This document shows positions 1-8,737 of a DNA stretch of 64,000 nucleotides, piece by piece. Made by a program: the position numbers and the translations under genes. A model generated the notes under the pieces. It searched no databases and had not been told where the DNA came from. It saw nothing but the letters and a program-made list of their open reading frames with translations. Each line of letters opens with the position of its first letter. Position 1 is the stretch's first letter. Origin of the DNA: Methanosarcina siciliae T4/M (lineage in GTDB: Archaea; Halobacteriota; Methanosarcinia; Methanosarcinales; Methanosarcinaceae). The stretch covers positions 2,356,001-2,420,000 of the forward strand of contig NZ_CP009506.1 in assembly GCF_000970085.1 (NCBI RefSeq), given 5' to 3'.

Positions 1-747
1 AATCATCATGACACTGTTTGAAGCTTCAACAATAAAGGGACCGATGCCTATTGCCACCACTTCTTTTGAGATGGCGGAGTCCGGGACCGGAAATCCAGGC
101 TTGAAGGCAACCGAGCCTTTTCCGGCAAGGAAGTAACGCAATAAGAAGACAGTGGATACAAGCTGGGCAAGAACCGTTGCAACAGCAGCTCCCCTTACTC
201 CCATGTCAAGTCCGAAAATGAAAACCGGATCAAGCACAATATTCAACCCGGCTCCTAAAAGCATTCCGAACATTGCATAACGGGCGTTGCCCTCGGCTCT
301 TACAAGGTCTTCGGCTGCGATCCCGAGAGTAAAAACAACCGAACCTGCCATTATTATTTCAAGGTAACTCCGTGCATAGGGCATAATCCCTGGAGTTGCT
401 CCGAAAAGTTTCAGCAGCGGCTCTATGAAGGAAAGCCCTATAAGGGAGTAAGCAAGCCCGAGAAAAACTCCCAGGAAAAACACGGTCCCAAGGGCTTTTT
501 CAGCCCTATGAAGTTCTTTAGACCCGAGGGCCCTTGAAACTATCGAAGACCCTCCTACTCCGAGCCCGATTGCAACTCCCATTGCCAGCATGTGGATCGG
601 AAAAGCTATCACAAGCCCTCCAATGCCGGAAACGCTTTCTTCCCCGAGAGCCCTGCCAACGAAGATAGTGTCGACTATGTTGTAAAAAGCATAAACAAGC
701 ATCCCGATTATGGAAGGGGCTGAGAGCTTGAAAAGAAGTTTACCCAT
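1..747 (-). CDS. MATE family multidrug efflux protein, C-terminus beyond window
   Basis: Inner-membrane antiporter of the MATE type, which exports drugs or metabolites using a cation gradient. The 249 readable codons run without a stop to the window edge and form about six hydrophobic segments. Recognisable pieces are the N-terminal LLFKLSAPSIIGMLVYAFYN helix, the loop NIVDTIFVGRALGEESVSGI, and later GNARYAMFGMLLGAGLNIVL, all typical of the MATE N-lobe. The ATG at 747 is the only standard start in the frame; the frame stays open upstream to a TAG near 797 and encodes a plausible extension (REHSSFLGTEK) that resembles the usual MATE N-terminus. The start codon may therefore be non-canonical or lost. 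The C-terminal lobe lies outside the window. Confidence 0.9.
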   Translation of the reverse strand, partial: MGKLLFKLSAPSIIGMLVYAFYNIVDTIFVGRALGEESVSGIGGLVIAFPIHMLAMGVAIGLGVGGSSIVSRALGSKELHRAEKALGTVFFLGVFLGLAYSLIGLSFIEPLLKLFGATPGIMPYARSYLEIIMAGSVVFTLGIAAEDLVRAEGNARYAMFGMLLGAGLNIVLDPVFIFGLDMGVRGAAVATVLAQLVSTVFLLRYFLAGKGSVAFKPGFPVPDSAISKEVVAIGIGPFIVEASNSVMMI

Positions 748-1921
748 TTTTTCAGTGCCCAGAAAGCTGCTGTGTTCGCGTATCCCGGTCCTCTCCTACC
801 TGCAATTTTTATAGGGTGAACTTTAACGGTGTTTTCTTCAGGGTAATTTCGGGGAAATTTCGAGAGAAATTTCGAGGGAAATTTGCAGGTTCTTCCAGGT
901 CTGAAAAGTATAAAGCAGTTTCCAATAAAAACGCACAAGCAGTTTCCAAAAAAAACACACATGAAATCCTTGGAATAACATGCCCAAAAAATGAAAGTCC
1001 TTTTCACTTACCTTTTTTGTATATTAACTCCATCATTCCCTTTGGACAGGAAGGTTGTTTTCTCTCTGGCTCTTCGAAGCCGTCAAAAAATTAACCATTG
1101 AATTGCCATCGAAGGCCAAAATGTGACTTTTGGGTCCCTATTCATGATTCCTTGATAAAACATCTGTCTCTTATCGTTGGAAATGCCCGTGATATGAAAG
1201 CATTTACACATAAAAAGACAAATGAATTTGAAGGAATAGGGCATCTGTTTTTCGGTGAGGTGGGAATTGGGGAATGGAAAAGTGGGGGTTTGAAAAAAGT
1301 TTTTCAGATGCCCATATGTATAAAATACCTGAAAATATATAAAATTGAGTTTATACTGCTATTTTATAGCCTTTTCTGGAAGTACTCAAATTATTTCAAT
1401 AACTTAATCTTAAAAGATCAAAAACATCCGTTCTCTCTCCAAAGCTCATAAGTTATTATTCCCTCTTCGGACACGGCCCCTTTAAAAGAAATCTATTCTT
1501 TCCCAGCACACGGATCGAAGCCTTCATGTGTGGATACGTATAAGCTATGATGAAGTCCCATTTGAGGCAGTCCCCTTTGAGGCTGGAAAAAGCCCGCTTC
1601 CTATCAGGAACGATAGTTCCGACCCTTTCTGATACAGGAGCCAGTAGAAGATCCTGATTTCTATCTTTTGCCTGCATCCTCCCCATAAAAAAAGTGAGGG
1701 ATGGGCATCTGAGAGTTCGGGGGTTTGGGAGTGGGGTGTAAAAGATGTTGAGTGTATGAAAAAAGTATTTTCAGATGCCCTATACATATATTCATAACCA
1801 ATATTATATAAAATTATGCATATTTTGGTTTTTTCCTTAAGCTCTCTATAATTACGATGAATGCACCCCAGGAAATCTTCCAGTCAGGTTTCAACTCTTT
1901 TTGGAGGTTAGGTTCTCAGAT
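748..1921. other. Gene-poor intergenic region
   Basis: No convincing gene was found in 1.17 kb. Short ORFs exist on both strands but lack ribosome sites and recognisable domains. The region has a short direct repeat of GAAATTTCGAG units near 849-885. It also has two related stretches about 460 nt apart (around 1245-1325 and 1700-1790). Each contains an inverted GGGCATCTG/CAGATGCCC pair, a G-rich run and a final TTTTCAGATGCCC followed by an AT-rich tail, so they look like two copies of one non-coding element. Confidence 0.5.
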
Positions 1922-3214
1922 TCAGCTTGTCCTTTCCTTTATAGGCCTACCGGAGTATTTTCTGTAGGTCCATTCGGCAGCAAAGCAACAAAAAACCGTA
2001 AACCCAAGTAGCCCGAGAGTTGTTTTCGAGTGCATGAACTCGTAGTACAAAAGCACGCCAAAGAACGTCAGGCTGCTTAAAAGTGAAGCCCATATAATAT
2101 AGGATTTTGCTCCGGTTTCTTTTAACAGGCGGAGGTGGGAAACATTAACTGCCACATAAACAATAAGAAGGGAAGTACTGGCAAGCATACCTATCCCTTC
2201 AAGCTGGAGAAAGTTTGCGCAGAGGATAACCAGGCCTGAGGTGATAAAGAGCCCTTCGGGGCTTCGGTGCCAGACTTTCCTCTCAAAAATTTCTGGCAAT
2301 TCTCCGTCTTTTGCCAGAAGGTAACTTACATTTGCACCCCCGTAAAGGGAGGCATTGATTGCGGAAGAGGTCGAAAAAAGGGCAGCAAAAGCCATTATTT
2401 TAAAACCGAGATCCCCGAGAAAAGGCTTTGCAGCAGCTGCAAGGGCATAGTCCTGTGCATTTTGGACCTCAGGGATGGAAAGGTTTCCTATCACAGCAAG
2501 GCTGACGGATACGTAGATTATGATGACGAGCACGACACTCAGATAAAGGGCTCTCGGAAGGTTTTTTTCCGGGTTTTTCATGTCTTCTGCAGCATTTGTT
2601 ATCAGCCCGAAGCCCTGGTATGCGAGAAAAACCATTCCAGCCCCGAAAAAGAGATTTTTGGGAGTCGGCCAGGCTGAAGTTGAAAGGTTTCCTGGAGTAA
2701 TATAAAAAATCCCTGCAGCAGCAAAAAGCAAGAGAATCCCAACTTTTATGGAAACAATAAAGAGCTCCGATCTCCCCACGGTTTTTGCCCCTCTGAAATT
2801 GATGGCTGTAAAGGCAAGGATGATAGCCGTGGCAAAGAAACTGGTCCATACAGAAGCCGAGCCTGCCGGGAGGAAGGTTACTGCATAGTACGAAAAACCT
2901 TTTGCATAGAGGGCGAGTCCGAAAACATAACCCACCCAGAGCAGGATGTTCAGTCCGCCACTTAAAATTCCGTCTCCGAACCCTTTAAGCATGAACTCTA
3001 CAGGGCCGCCTGCCGAAGGGTACCTGACCCCCATCTTTGCATAGGAATAGGTATTTAAAAGTGCGATCAGCCCTGCAATAATAAAAGAAACGTAGACCGC
3101 GTTTCCGGAAATCTGGACAGCCGTTCCGAAAATTGAAAAGATCCCGGCTCCGACCATTGCCCCAACTCCTATAGAAGCTGCAGCCCATAAACCCATCGCT
3201 TTTGTCTCTGCCAT
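1922..3214 (-). CDS. APC superfamily amino acid permease
   Basis: Predicted cytoplasmic-membrane amino acid transporter of the APC superfamily, 430 residues, about 12 hydrophobic segments. The N-terminal helix contains the substrate-binding GVGAMVGAGIFSI motif that defines this superfamily. A second hallmark, the helix VFLAYQGFGLITNAAEDMKNPEKNLPRAL, spans roughly residues 195-222. Length is normal for a compact archaeal member. The ATG at 3214 is followed directly by a short polar segment and helix 1. The gene stands alone on the minus strand and is divergent from mscL across 240 nt. The substrate cannot be read from sequence; a cationic or branched-chain amino acid is only a guess. Confidence 0.93.
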   Translation of the reverse strand: MAETKAMGLWAAASIGVGAMVGAGIFSIFGTAVQISGNAVYVSFIIAGLIALLNTYSYAKMGVRYPSAGGPVEFMLKGFGDGILSGGLNILLWVGYVFGLALYAKGFSYYAVTFLPAGSASVWTSFFATAIILAFTAINFRGAKTVGRSELFIVSIKVGILLLFAAAGIFYITPGNLSTSAWPTPKNLFFGAGMVFLAYQGFGLITNAAEDMKNPEKNLPRALYLSVVLVIIIYVSVSLAVIGNLSIPEVQNAQDYALAAAAKPFLGDLGFKIMAFAALFSTSSAINASLYGGANVSYLLAKDGELPEIFERKVWHRSPEGLFITSGLVILCANFLQLEGIGMLASTSLLIVYVAVNVSHLRLLKETGAKSYIIWASLLSSLTFFGVLLYYEFMHSKTTLGLLGFTVFCCFAAEWTYRKYSGRPIKERTS

Positions 3215-3454
3215 CGAAAATCACAATTTTTATTTTTCCTGTCTCTTCTATTTTTCTCTTCTCTTAATAATTAACCCTTTGAAAGCAGGCAACAAATTCA
3301 GTTTCACAATCTCTCTTTAACCGTGATTTTAGCTTTATTTCCGTTGTTTAACTCTGTTACTGATTTTTCAATTATTTGTTCTGATCAATGTTTCACATTT
3401 TGTTAAGAACCTATCCCGGTAATTTATATTATTTCATTTATACGGAGGGAAAAT

Positions 3455-3760
3455 ATGGGACTTTTTAGTGAATTCAAGGAATTCCTTTACGAATACAAGG
3501 TGATTCCCCTGGCAATTGCCTTTATCATGGGTATTGCATCCACAGCTCTAATAAAGTCATTTGTGGACAACATCATCATGCCGATTATCACACCTTTTGT
3601 TCCCGGAGGGGGCTGGGAGACGGCAACAGTTGAACTGGGGGCGATAGTAATAAGCTGGGGAGCTTTTCTAGGGGAGCTGGTAAACTTCATTATAATTGCA
3701 TTTGCAGTTTTTATCATTGCAAAAAAAGTGCTGCAGGAAGAAAAGGTTGAAAAGAAATGA
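3455..3760 (+). CDS. mscL: Large-conductance mechanosensitive channel MscL
   Basis: Tension-gated pore that releases solutes during hypo-osmotic shock. The 101-residue product has the MscL order: short amphipathic N-terminus (LFSEFKEFLYEYKVIPLAIAF), TM1 with the conserved FIMGIASTALIKSFVDNIIMPII pore helix, a periplasmic-type loop containing GGGWETATVELGA, TM2 (FLGELVNFIIIAFAVFIIAK) and a charged tail EEKVEKK. It is shorter than E. coli MscL (136 aa), mainly in the loop and C-terminal helix, as in other archaeal members. A GGAGGG ribosome site sits 5 nt before the ATG. Confidence 0.95.
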   Translation: MGLFSEFKEFLYEYKVIPLAIAFIMGIASTALIKSFVDNIIMPIITPFVPGGGWETATVELGAIVISWGAFLGELVNFIIIAFAVFIIAKKVLQEEKVEKK

Positions 3761-3789
3761 TTCCAGAAAAGTATTAGGTAAATTAAGAC

Positions 3790-4200
3790 CAGTACCTGGG
3801 CAAGTTTTCCGGGATATTTCCTGCCAGTATTCCTTTTTTTGCAAGGGGGAGGGATAGCTGTTTCGGGATTTCCGATTGCGGTCCTCTCAACTTCGGGGGC
3901 GGTCAGATCTTCTATTCCGCTTATGTTGAGGGTACTGCTTGGTGGGACTATGAGCACAGGGGAGTTCTGGGCAAAGTCTTCTCTTGAGTTGTTTTCAATT
4001 AACTCCTCTCCGGCAAGTATATCAATGTAACTCTGCGAAGCTGAAGCAAAAACATCGACCGGAGCACTTCCCTCTATTTACGTACGCAGGCTTCCGGACC
4101 CTGCAAAGTTGAAATCAACGTCTACATCAGGGTTTTAGGCTTCAAAATGGGATTTCATTTCTGTATTTTAATAATAGATGAAGGTTCCCGGCGTTTTTCG
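3790..4200 (-). pseudogene. Decayed molybdate/tungstate binding protein (ModA/WtpA-like)
   Basis: Minus-strand translation gives a clear ModA-type series: NTEMKSHFEA-stop-NPDVDVDFNFAGSGSLRT, then a second stop, then IEGSAPVDVFASASQSYIDI, then LVIVP-like PVLIVPPSSTLNISGIEDLT and AIGNPETAIP. In the family these are the ligand-binding start (GSGSL), the ADVFASA motif and the GDP/GNPETAP segment. Three in-frame TAA codons interrupt it, a frameshift follows after ETAIP, and both the signal peptide and the C-terminal half are absent. It sits between mscL and a YihY gene with no modB/modC nearby. It is a relic of an ABC oxyanion uptake gene; molybdate versus tungstate cannot be decided. Confidence 0.8.
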
Positions 4201-4209
4201 GAGAAGGCC

Positions 4210-5076
4210 TTATAGCTCTGAACAATCTTTAACTTCAGCGGTAGTCCGTGATTCCGAGTAAACCTTGGTGAATTCCGCACCAATTGTAATCATGATCGAG
4301 ATGTAATAGATCAGAAGAAATACCCCAACGACTGATCCGATCGCTCCATAAACGCTAACAGGGTTGCTGTATGAGAAATAAAACCCAATAGCATATTTGC
4401 CTATGTTTATGAGAATTACTGTTACCAGCGACCCTACAAAAACGGGTTTTAGATCCATTTTTGTATCGGGCAAAACCCTGTAGACAAGCATGAAAAACAG
4501 GACAAGGATCAGAAAGCTGGCTATGGAACCGGCGTATCGGGCAAGAATCGGAGGAAAGGGGCAACACTCCTGAAACACTTTTGAAACTGCATAAAGTACC
4601 CCTTCGACAATTATGCTGAGCGCAAGAAGCCCTCCAAAAACAATGACCACGAAAAAAGAGACGATTGAACCTTTAATGAAGTCTTTAACCGTACTTGACC
4701 CGGCAGGTTCAATATCCCAGGCTACCTCAAGGAATTTCTTCATTTGCCTGAAAACATTACTTGCACTCCAGAGAAGGATCACAAACCCGATCAATGCACC
4801 TATTGAAAGGGAATTTACTTCCGGAATGTATTCAAAGAGAGAACTAATCATATCAATTACACTCTGATCAACGAACCCTTGCAGATTGCTGATTATGACG
4901 TCCTGAATCTGCTTAGACCTTAAAAAAAGACTCCCTACGGATACCGAAAACAACAAAAGGGAAGGCAGGCTTAACACAAAATAATATGCAAGAGCAGCAC
5001 TGTAAGTCTTTGCATTGTCTTGTATCCATTCCTTTATCGTTCCGGTGATCAGCTTTCCTATATACCCCAGACTCAT
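4210..5076 (-). CDS. YihY/BrkB family membrane protein
   Basis: Polytopic membrane protein of the YihY/UPF0761 family, 288 residues, about six hydrophobic segments. Family signatures are the N-terminal DNAKTYSAALAYYFVLSLPSLLLF helix and the stretch FVILLWSASNVFRQMKKFLEVAWDI near residues 97-121. The family was once called ribonuclease BN by error; its real role is unknown and a transport or envelope role is usually assumed. The ATG at 5076 precedes an amphipathic lead into the first helix. It is transcribed toward the dead modA gene and has a 350-nt AT-rich divergent promoter region shared with the pirin gene. Confidence 0.88.
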   Translation of the reverse strand: MSLGYIGKLITGTIKEWIQDNAKTYSAALAYYFVLSLPSLLLFSVSVGSLFLRSKQIQDVIISNLQGFVDQSVIDMISSLFEYIPEVNSLSIGALIGFVILLWSASNVFRQMKKFLEVAWDIEPAGSSTVKDFIKGSIVSFFVVIVFGGLLALSIIVEGVLYAVSKVFQECCPFPPILARYAGSIASFLILVLFFMLVYRVLPDTKMDLKPVFVGSLVTVILINIGKYAIGFYFSYSNPVSVYGAIGSVVGVFLLIYYISIMITIGAEFTKVYSESRTTAEVKDCSEL

Positions 5077-5427
5077 ATTTTCCCATAATTCATAATATAT
5101 GACTTTTTATTAAATATCTCTTATCAAAATTTTGCAAAATCTTTCTTCTACAAATATTCTACAAATAAACAGAAGCAAGTAAAAGGAAAGAAAACCAGGA
5201 TTCAAATGAGAAAAATTAGGACTCACCTGGTAAGCTTCAGATTCAAATAGAAAAACCCCGGGCCAAAATGAAAAAACTCAGGAGTTCACGAATCTTACAT
5301 CGTAACATATCAAAACATAAGTTCGTTTATATAAAATATTACACTAAAATATTACAGACTAAAACATATTTTTCAGAAAAATCAGAGATATCAATTTGAG
5401 CCTTATGTTTTTGGGGGAATTAATATA
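5077..5427. promoter_or_regulatory. Divergent promoter region, yihY-like / pirin
   Basis: 351 nt of AT-rich DNA between two divergent genes. It contains several TATA-like stretches (for example TTTATATAAAATATT near 5325-5340) suited to archaeal TBP. No ORF or strong repeat was seen beyond short related phrases of AGGATTCAAATGAGAAAA type at 5199-5260. Confidence 0.4.
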
Positions 5428-6336
5428 ATGGCAAATCTTAGAAGAGTAAGAAAAGTAATGAGGAGCATGCCCACCATTGAGGGAGCAGGAGTACACTTAA
5501 AAAGGGTGTTTGGTTTTCGGCATGTACCCGAGCTTGACCCTTTTTTGTTGCTTGATGACTTTCATTCTGAAAAACCGGGGGATTACGTCATGGGATTTCC
5601 CTGGCATCCGCACAGGGGAATAGAGACTATCACTTATGTCCTTCAGGGGAAGGTCCGGCATGAGGACAGCCTGGGAAATAAAGGTGTGATCCGGCCTGGA
5701 GAACTGCAATGGATGACTGCCGGAAGCGGGATTATCCATCAGGAAATGCCAGAGGGAGATAAAAACGGGATTCTCTGGGGGTTTCAGCTCTGGGCAAACC
5801 TCCCGGCCTCGCACAAAATGATGAATCCGCGCTATCAGGAGATCAAAAGTAACATAGTGCCTGAACTTTTTATGGAAAAGGGACTGAAGATAAGAATTAT
5901 TTGCGGGGAAGTTAACGGGATTGAAGGACCTGTTCGTGAAATAATAACCAGACCTGAATACCTGGATGTTACAGTCCCGCCGGCGGAGAAGTTTTTCCAT
6001 CGTACAGTTCCCGGATATGCTGTCTTTGCGTACGTGGTAGAGGGCAGCGGAAATTTCGACCGGGAAAAAGACACTTGCACCTTTGAAGTTGAAGGAGAAA
6101 GATATCTTGACCCGGCAGTGGACTGTATGATAGAAAAAGAGAACCTGGTTTTTTACGGGGACGGAGATTCGATAGAGGTGACTGCAGGCGAGCGAGGGGT
6201 AAGATTCCTGCTTGTAGCGGGAAAGCCCATTGGGGAGCCGGTTGCCTGGTATGGGCCTATTGTTATGAACACGCAGGCAGAATTGAAAACGGCTTTTGAA
6301 GAATACAGAAAAGGTACATTTATCAAACATCCATGA
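5428..6336 (+). CDS. Pirin family protein
   Basis: Bicupin pirin-family protein of 302 residues. The N-terminal cupin has the metal-site pair seen in pirins: WHPHRGIETITYVLQG (two His) and AGSGIIHQEMP (His and Glu). The family phrase LWANLPASHKMMNPRYQ follows around residue 130. The second cupin is more diverged, as usual. Pirins bind Fe(II); some bacterial members have quercetin 2,3-dioxygenase activity in vitro, but the physiological role is generally unknown. The start follows GGGGGAATTAATATA. The gene is monocistronic and the next 540 nt hold repeats and a small ORF. Confidence 0.93.
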   Translation: MANLRRVRKVMRSMPTIEGAGVHLKRVFGFRHVPELDPFLLLDDFHSEKPGDYVMGFPWHPHRGIETITYVLQGKVRHEDSLGNKGVIRPGELQWMTAGSGIIHQEMPEGDKNGILWGFQLWANLPASHKMMNPRYQEIKSNIVPELFMEKGLKIRIICGEVNGIEGPVREIITRPEYLDVTVPPAEKFFHRTVPGYAVFAYVVEGSGNFDREKDTCTFEVEGERYLDPAVDCMIEKENLVFYGDGDSIEVTAGERGVRFLLVAGKPIGEPVAWYGPIVMNTQAELKTAFEEYRKGTFIKHP

Positions 6337-6508
6337 AACAGCAGATTCCAGGCATGGTAGGTTCCGGTCAGTTGCCCGGGGGACACTTAAATATTTTACA
6401 TTCTATTTTTACTTTACATTCTATTTTTACCTTAATATTTTTTTTGTAAGTTACTTCTTGTATTTATACTGAGTTAGAGCCGAGAAAAAACTGTTTTGAG
6501 CAGGAGTT

Positions 6509-6703
6509 ATGATGAGTTTTGTTATCCTGATGAGTTTTGTTATCCTGATGAGTTTTGTTATCCTGATGAGTTTTGTTATCCTGATGAGTTTTGTTATCCT
6601 GATGAGTTTTGTTATTCTGATGAGTTTTGCTATCCGGAAGATATTAGTTAGATATAAAGCACATTTTGTTAGATTTATAGATCATTATGTTTATTATATC
6701 TAA
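6509..6703 (+). CDS. Possible small hydrophobic peptide built from 18-bp repeats
   Basis: A 64-residue ORF whose first 45 residues are the hydrophobic hexamer MSFVIL repeated about seven times, followed by a basic aromatic tail (RKILVRYKAHFVRFIDHYVYYI). A GGAG site at 6503-6506 lies just before two adjacent ATG codons (6509, 6512), and a TATA-like TTTATACT lies near 6461. A membrane-spanning core with a cationic tail recalls type I toxin-like peptides, but no homology is claimed. Because the repeat unit is a multiple of three and starts with ATG, it could equally be a non-coding minisatellite that is open by chance. Confidence 0.3.
   Translation: MMSFVILMSFVILMSFVILMSFVILMSFVILMSFVILMSFAIRKILVRYKAHFVRFIDHYVYYI
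6512..6637 (+). repeat. 18-bp minisatellite, seven copies
   Basis: Unit ATGAGTTTTGTTATCCTG, seven head-to-tail copies. The first five are identical and the last two carry one and three changes, so the array has probably grown by slippage from one edge. Confidence 0.95.
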
Positions 6704-6772
6704 CTTAAACCTTCACTCCAGGCAAAAACTGGAAATAGAAGATTGTGTTATTAATATCTAACATAATGTTAG
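6647..6772. promoter_or_regulatory. Inverted repeats with CTAAC boxes upstream of membrane protein/XRE pair
   Basis: GTTAGATATAA at 6647-6657 is repeated inverted as TTATATCTAAC at 6694-6704. A compact palindrome CTAACATAATGTTAG lies at 6758-6772, and a TATA-like GTTATAAATAA follows near 6789. The shared CTAAC half-site suggests binding of a dimeric regulator. The XRE protein encoded downstream (7284-7490) is the obvious candidate, which would make this an autoregulated pair. That assignment is inference. Confidence 0.5.
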
Positions 6773-6877
6773 AAATCCCAAATAATATGTTATAAATAAT
6801 GAACAAGTTAAAAAGCCGATTTAAGTAATCTATAAAAAAATATTGAAAAATATATTGAAAAAAAAGAGGGTAAAAAT

Positions 6878-7264
6878 GTGGAAAAAATATACAGGTACAA
6901 ACTGGTTCTTGGAATAATCATTATGCTTGCCGGAATACTTTCTGCGTCTTTTCTTGAAGTTGATGCATCAATTTCAATCATTCTGATTAGTATGGGACTG
7001 GTTATCTTTATTGTGACAGCCTTCAGGCTCTTCAGGCGTGGGGATCTTCCTGACAGGGACGAAAGGACAAAGAAACTCGCAGCATACGGAATTACATATT
7101 CCTGGCTCCTGACGCTTGTTCTGATCATGGTGCTCTACTGGATTGAATTCTTCAAACTTGCCGAACTTACGGCTGAATTAATTCTGGGGATACTTCTTTT
7201 CTTTATGGTAATCTCGGCAAATGTTTTCAGGTGGTATTTCATGCAGAAGGGTGATATTGAGTAA
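6878..7264 (+). CDS. Small four-helix membrane protein (DUF2178-like)
   Basis: A 128-residue protein with four hydrophobic segments: VLGIIIMLAGILSASFL, ISIILISMGLVIFIVTAF, YSWLLTLVLIMVLYWI and LILGILLFFMVISANVF. Between segments two and three is a conserved-looking loop with RRGDLPDRDERTKKLAAYGI. This topology and the DERT loop recall the DUF2178 membrane proteins that are regularly paired with XRE repressors in methanogens. The start is GTG after GAGGG. The stop is 19 nt before the XRE gene, so the two are almost certainly co-transcribed. Function is unknown; sensing or modulating the partner regulator is a possibility. Confidence 0.8.
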   Translation: MEKIYRYKLVLGIIIMLAGILSASFLEVDASISIILISMGLVIFIVTAFRLFRRGDLPDRDERTKKLAAYGITYSWLLTLVLIMVLYWIEFFKLAELTAELILGILLFFMVISANVFRWYFMQKGDIE

Positions 7265-7283
7265 GGACACCGGAGGATGTAGC

Positions 7284-7490
7284 GTGAAAACAAGGATCAA
7301 AGAGTTTCGGGCAAGGCATAACCTGACCCAGGAAGCTCTTGCAAAAATGGTAGGAGTCAGACGAGAAACTGTTGTTTTCCTTGAAAAGGGAAAATACAAC
7401 CCTTCACTCAAGCTTGCTTACAGCATAGCCAGAGCTCTGGACACCACGCTTGACGAATTGTTTATTTTTGAGGACTCGGACTTCGAATGA
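7284..7490 (+). CDS. XRE-family transcriptional regulator (YozG/Cro-like, minimal)
   Basis: A 68-residue, single-domain helix-turn-helix protein: KTRIKEFRARHNLTQEALAKMVGVRRETVVFLEKGKYNPSLKLAYSIARAL, followed by DTTLDELFIFE. The HTH covers residues 4-58 with the usual TQEALA and VRRETVVFLEKG helices. The short DELF tail is typical of the small regulators paired with a membrane protein. A longer upstream in-frame start exists at 7221, but the GTG at 7284 has GGAGG 7 nt upstream and gives the normal family length. Likely binds the palindromes upstream of 6878. Confidence 0.9.
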   Translation: MKTRIKEFRARHNLTQEALAKMVGVRRETVVFLEKGKYNPSLKLAYSIARALDTTLDELFIFEDSDFE

Positions 7491-7844
7491 GGGACAAAGT
7501 TCCTCAATAAACCGCATCAGAAATTATTATATTTATATTTTCTGTGCAAAGTCTCAAACAATCATAGAGCAGGGAAGAGAAGTGGACTCAAGAAGAGCAG
7601 AAAACAATCAGTTTGAGGATCGGGCTGGGAAAACTCATAAAAGATTGATAGAAAATAGTCTACTGATTTTGAAGTTATTTAGGGAAATTCTTTTGAATTA
7701 GGAAGCAGAATAACCTGAGACTGCCACGATATTTCGAAATTTTGTATTATGAGCAAAACTGAATTCCCAAAAAACAAAAAGGAAATTGAACAAACCTTTT
7801 AAATCTTGTATTATACTTACTAAGTAAGTCCTTCAGGAGAAAAC
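7491..7844 (+). promoter_or_regulatory. Promoter and palindromic operator of ABC export operon
   Basis: No gene was found in this 354-nt gap. Close to the ATPase start it has a TATA-like TTTTAAATC at about 7798-7806 and then a palindrome ACTTACTAAGTAAGT at 7817-7831, placed where the transcript should start. GGAG at 7835-7838 is the ribosome site. An operator over the start site suggests repression; the half-site CTTAC is also present in the 18-bp palindrome at 27148-27165. Confidence 0.55.
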
Positions 7845-8558
7845 ATGGAAAATACACTGATCGCCTTTCAGAACGTCTGGAAAACCTATCAGATGGGAGA
7901 GTTCCAGGTCAATGCTTTGAAAAATGTGAGTGTGAAACTGGGAAGAGGAGAATTTGCCGCTATAATCGGGCCCTCAGGAAGCGGGAAGTCCACGATGATG
8001 AACCTGGTGGGCTGTCTTGACATTCCTTCTCAGGGCAAAATTTTCCTTAGAGGGAGGGATATATCCCGGCTTCAGGAATCGGATCTCGCAGCCCTCAGAG
8101 GCAAAACAATCGGGTTTGTTTTCCAGCAGTACAACCTTATTCCAGGAATGACGGCTCTTGAAAACGTGCTCTTGCCCCTGGAAATTCAAGAAATTGAGGA
8201 CAGAGTTGCAGAAAAAAAGGCAAAGGAACTGCTTGAACTGGTAGGGCTTTCCGATAAGATGCAGAACAAACCTGCCCAGCTTTCAGGGGGGCAGCAGCAG
8301 AGAGTTTCGATTGCAAGAGCCCTTGCCTGTGACCCGGAAATCGTCCTTGCAGACGAGCCTACAGGAGCCCTTGACAGCATCACCGGAAAAGAAGTTATTT
8401 CAATTCTTTACAGACTCTGGAAGGAAAAAGGAAAAACGGTAGTTATGGTCACTCATGATATGCACCTTGCAGGCTTTGCAAGTCGACATATCCAGCTAAA
8501 GGACGGGGAAATGATAAGTGACGGGCCAAATAAAGCACAGATCAGTCCTGAAACATGA
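7845..8558 (+). CDS. ABC transporter ATPase, MacB/LolD type
   Basis: Nucleotide-binding subunit of a type VII (MacB-like) ABC system, 237 residues. Walker A is GPSGSGKST near residue 41, the Q-loop is FVFQQYNLIPGMTALENVLLPL, the signature is LSGGQQQRVSIARAL, and Walker B is EIVLADEPTGALD with the H-switch VTHD. The phrase NLIPGMTALENV and the GALDS D-loop are characteristic of the LolD/MacB branch. It is the first gene of an operon with a CARDB envelope protein and an FtsX-type permease, so it probably powers envelope remodelling or export rather than uptake. Confidence 0.95.
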   Translation: MENTLIAFQNVWKTYQMGEFQVNALKNVSVKLGRGEFAAIIGPSGSGKSTMMNLVGCLDIPSQGKIFLRGRDISRLQESDLAALRGKTIGFVFQQYNLIPGMTALENVLLPLEIQEIEDRVAEKKAKELLELVGLSDKMQNKPAQLSGGQQQRVSIARALACDPEIVLADEPTGALDSITGKEVISILYRLWKEKGKTVVMVTHDMHLAGFASRHIQLKDGEMISDGPNKAQISPET

Positions 8559-8737
8559 TCAGAATATCCTGGTGGCCTTAAGGGGAAAAATAAGGTTTTT
8601 CAGTCGGGATTGAACTGGAAATTGAACAAATTTCATGTTTATTTTCAAATTGGGTTTCTGATGAAAATCTTCTGAAGAAAATAGGTGGCAAAATTCAGGA
8701 AATTAGTAAGTGAACAGTTAAATTGAGGTATCCAAAA

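Noticed and set aside
816..1451. ORFs of 92 and 117 codons upstream of the APC permease
   Set aside because: Low-complexity, no ribosome site, no domain; the area looks non-coding.
1456..1787. Two overlapping minus-strand ORFs
   Set aside because: Overlapping frames, no conserved motif, no ribosome site.
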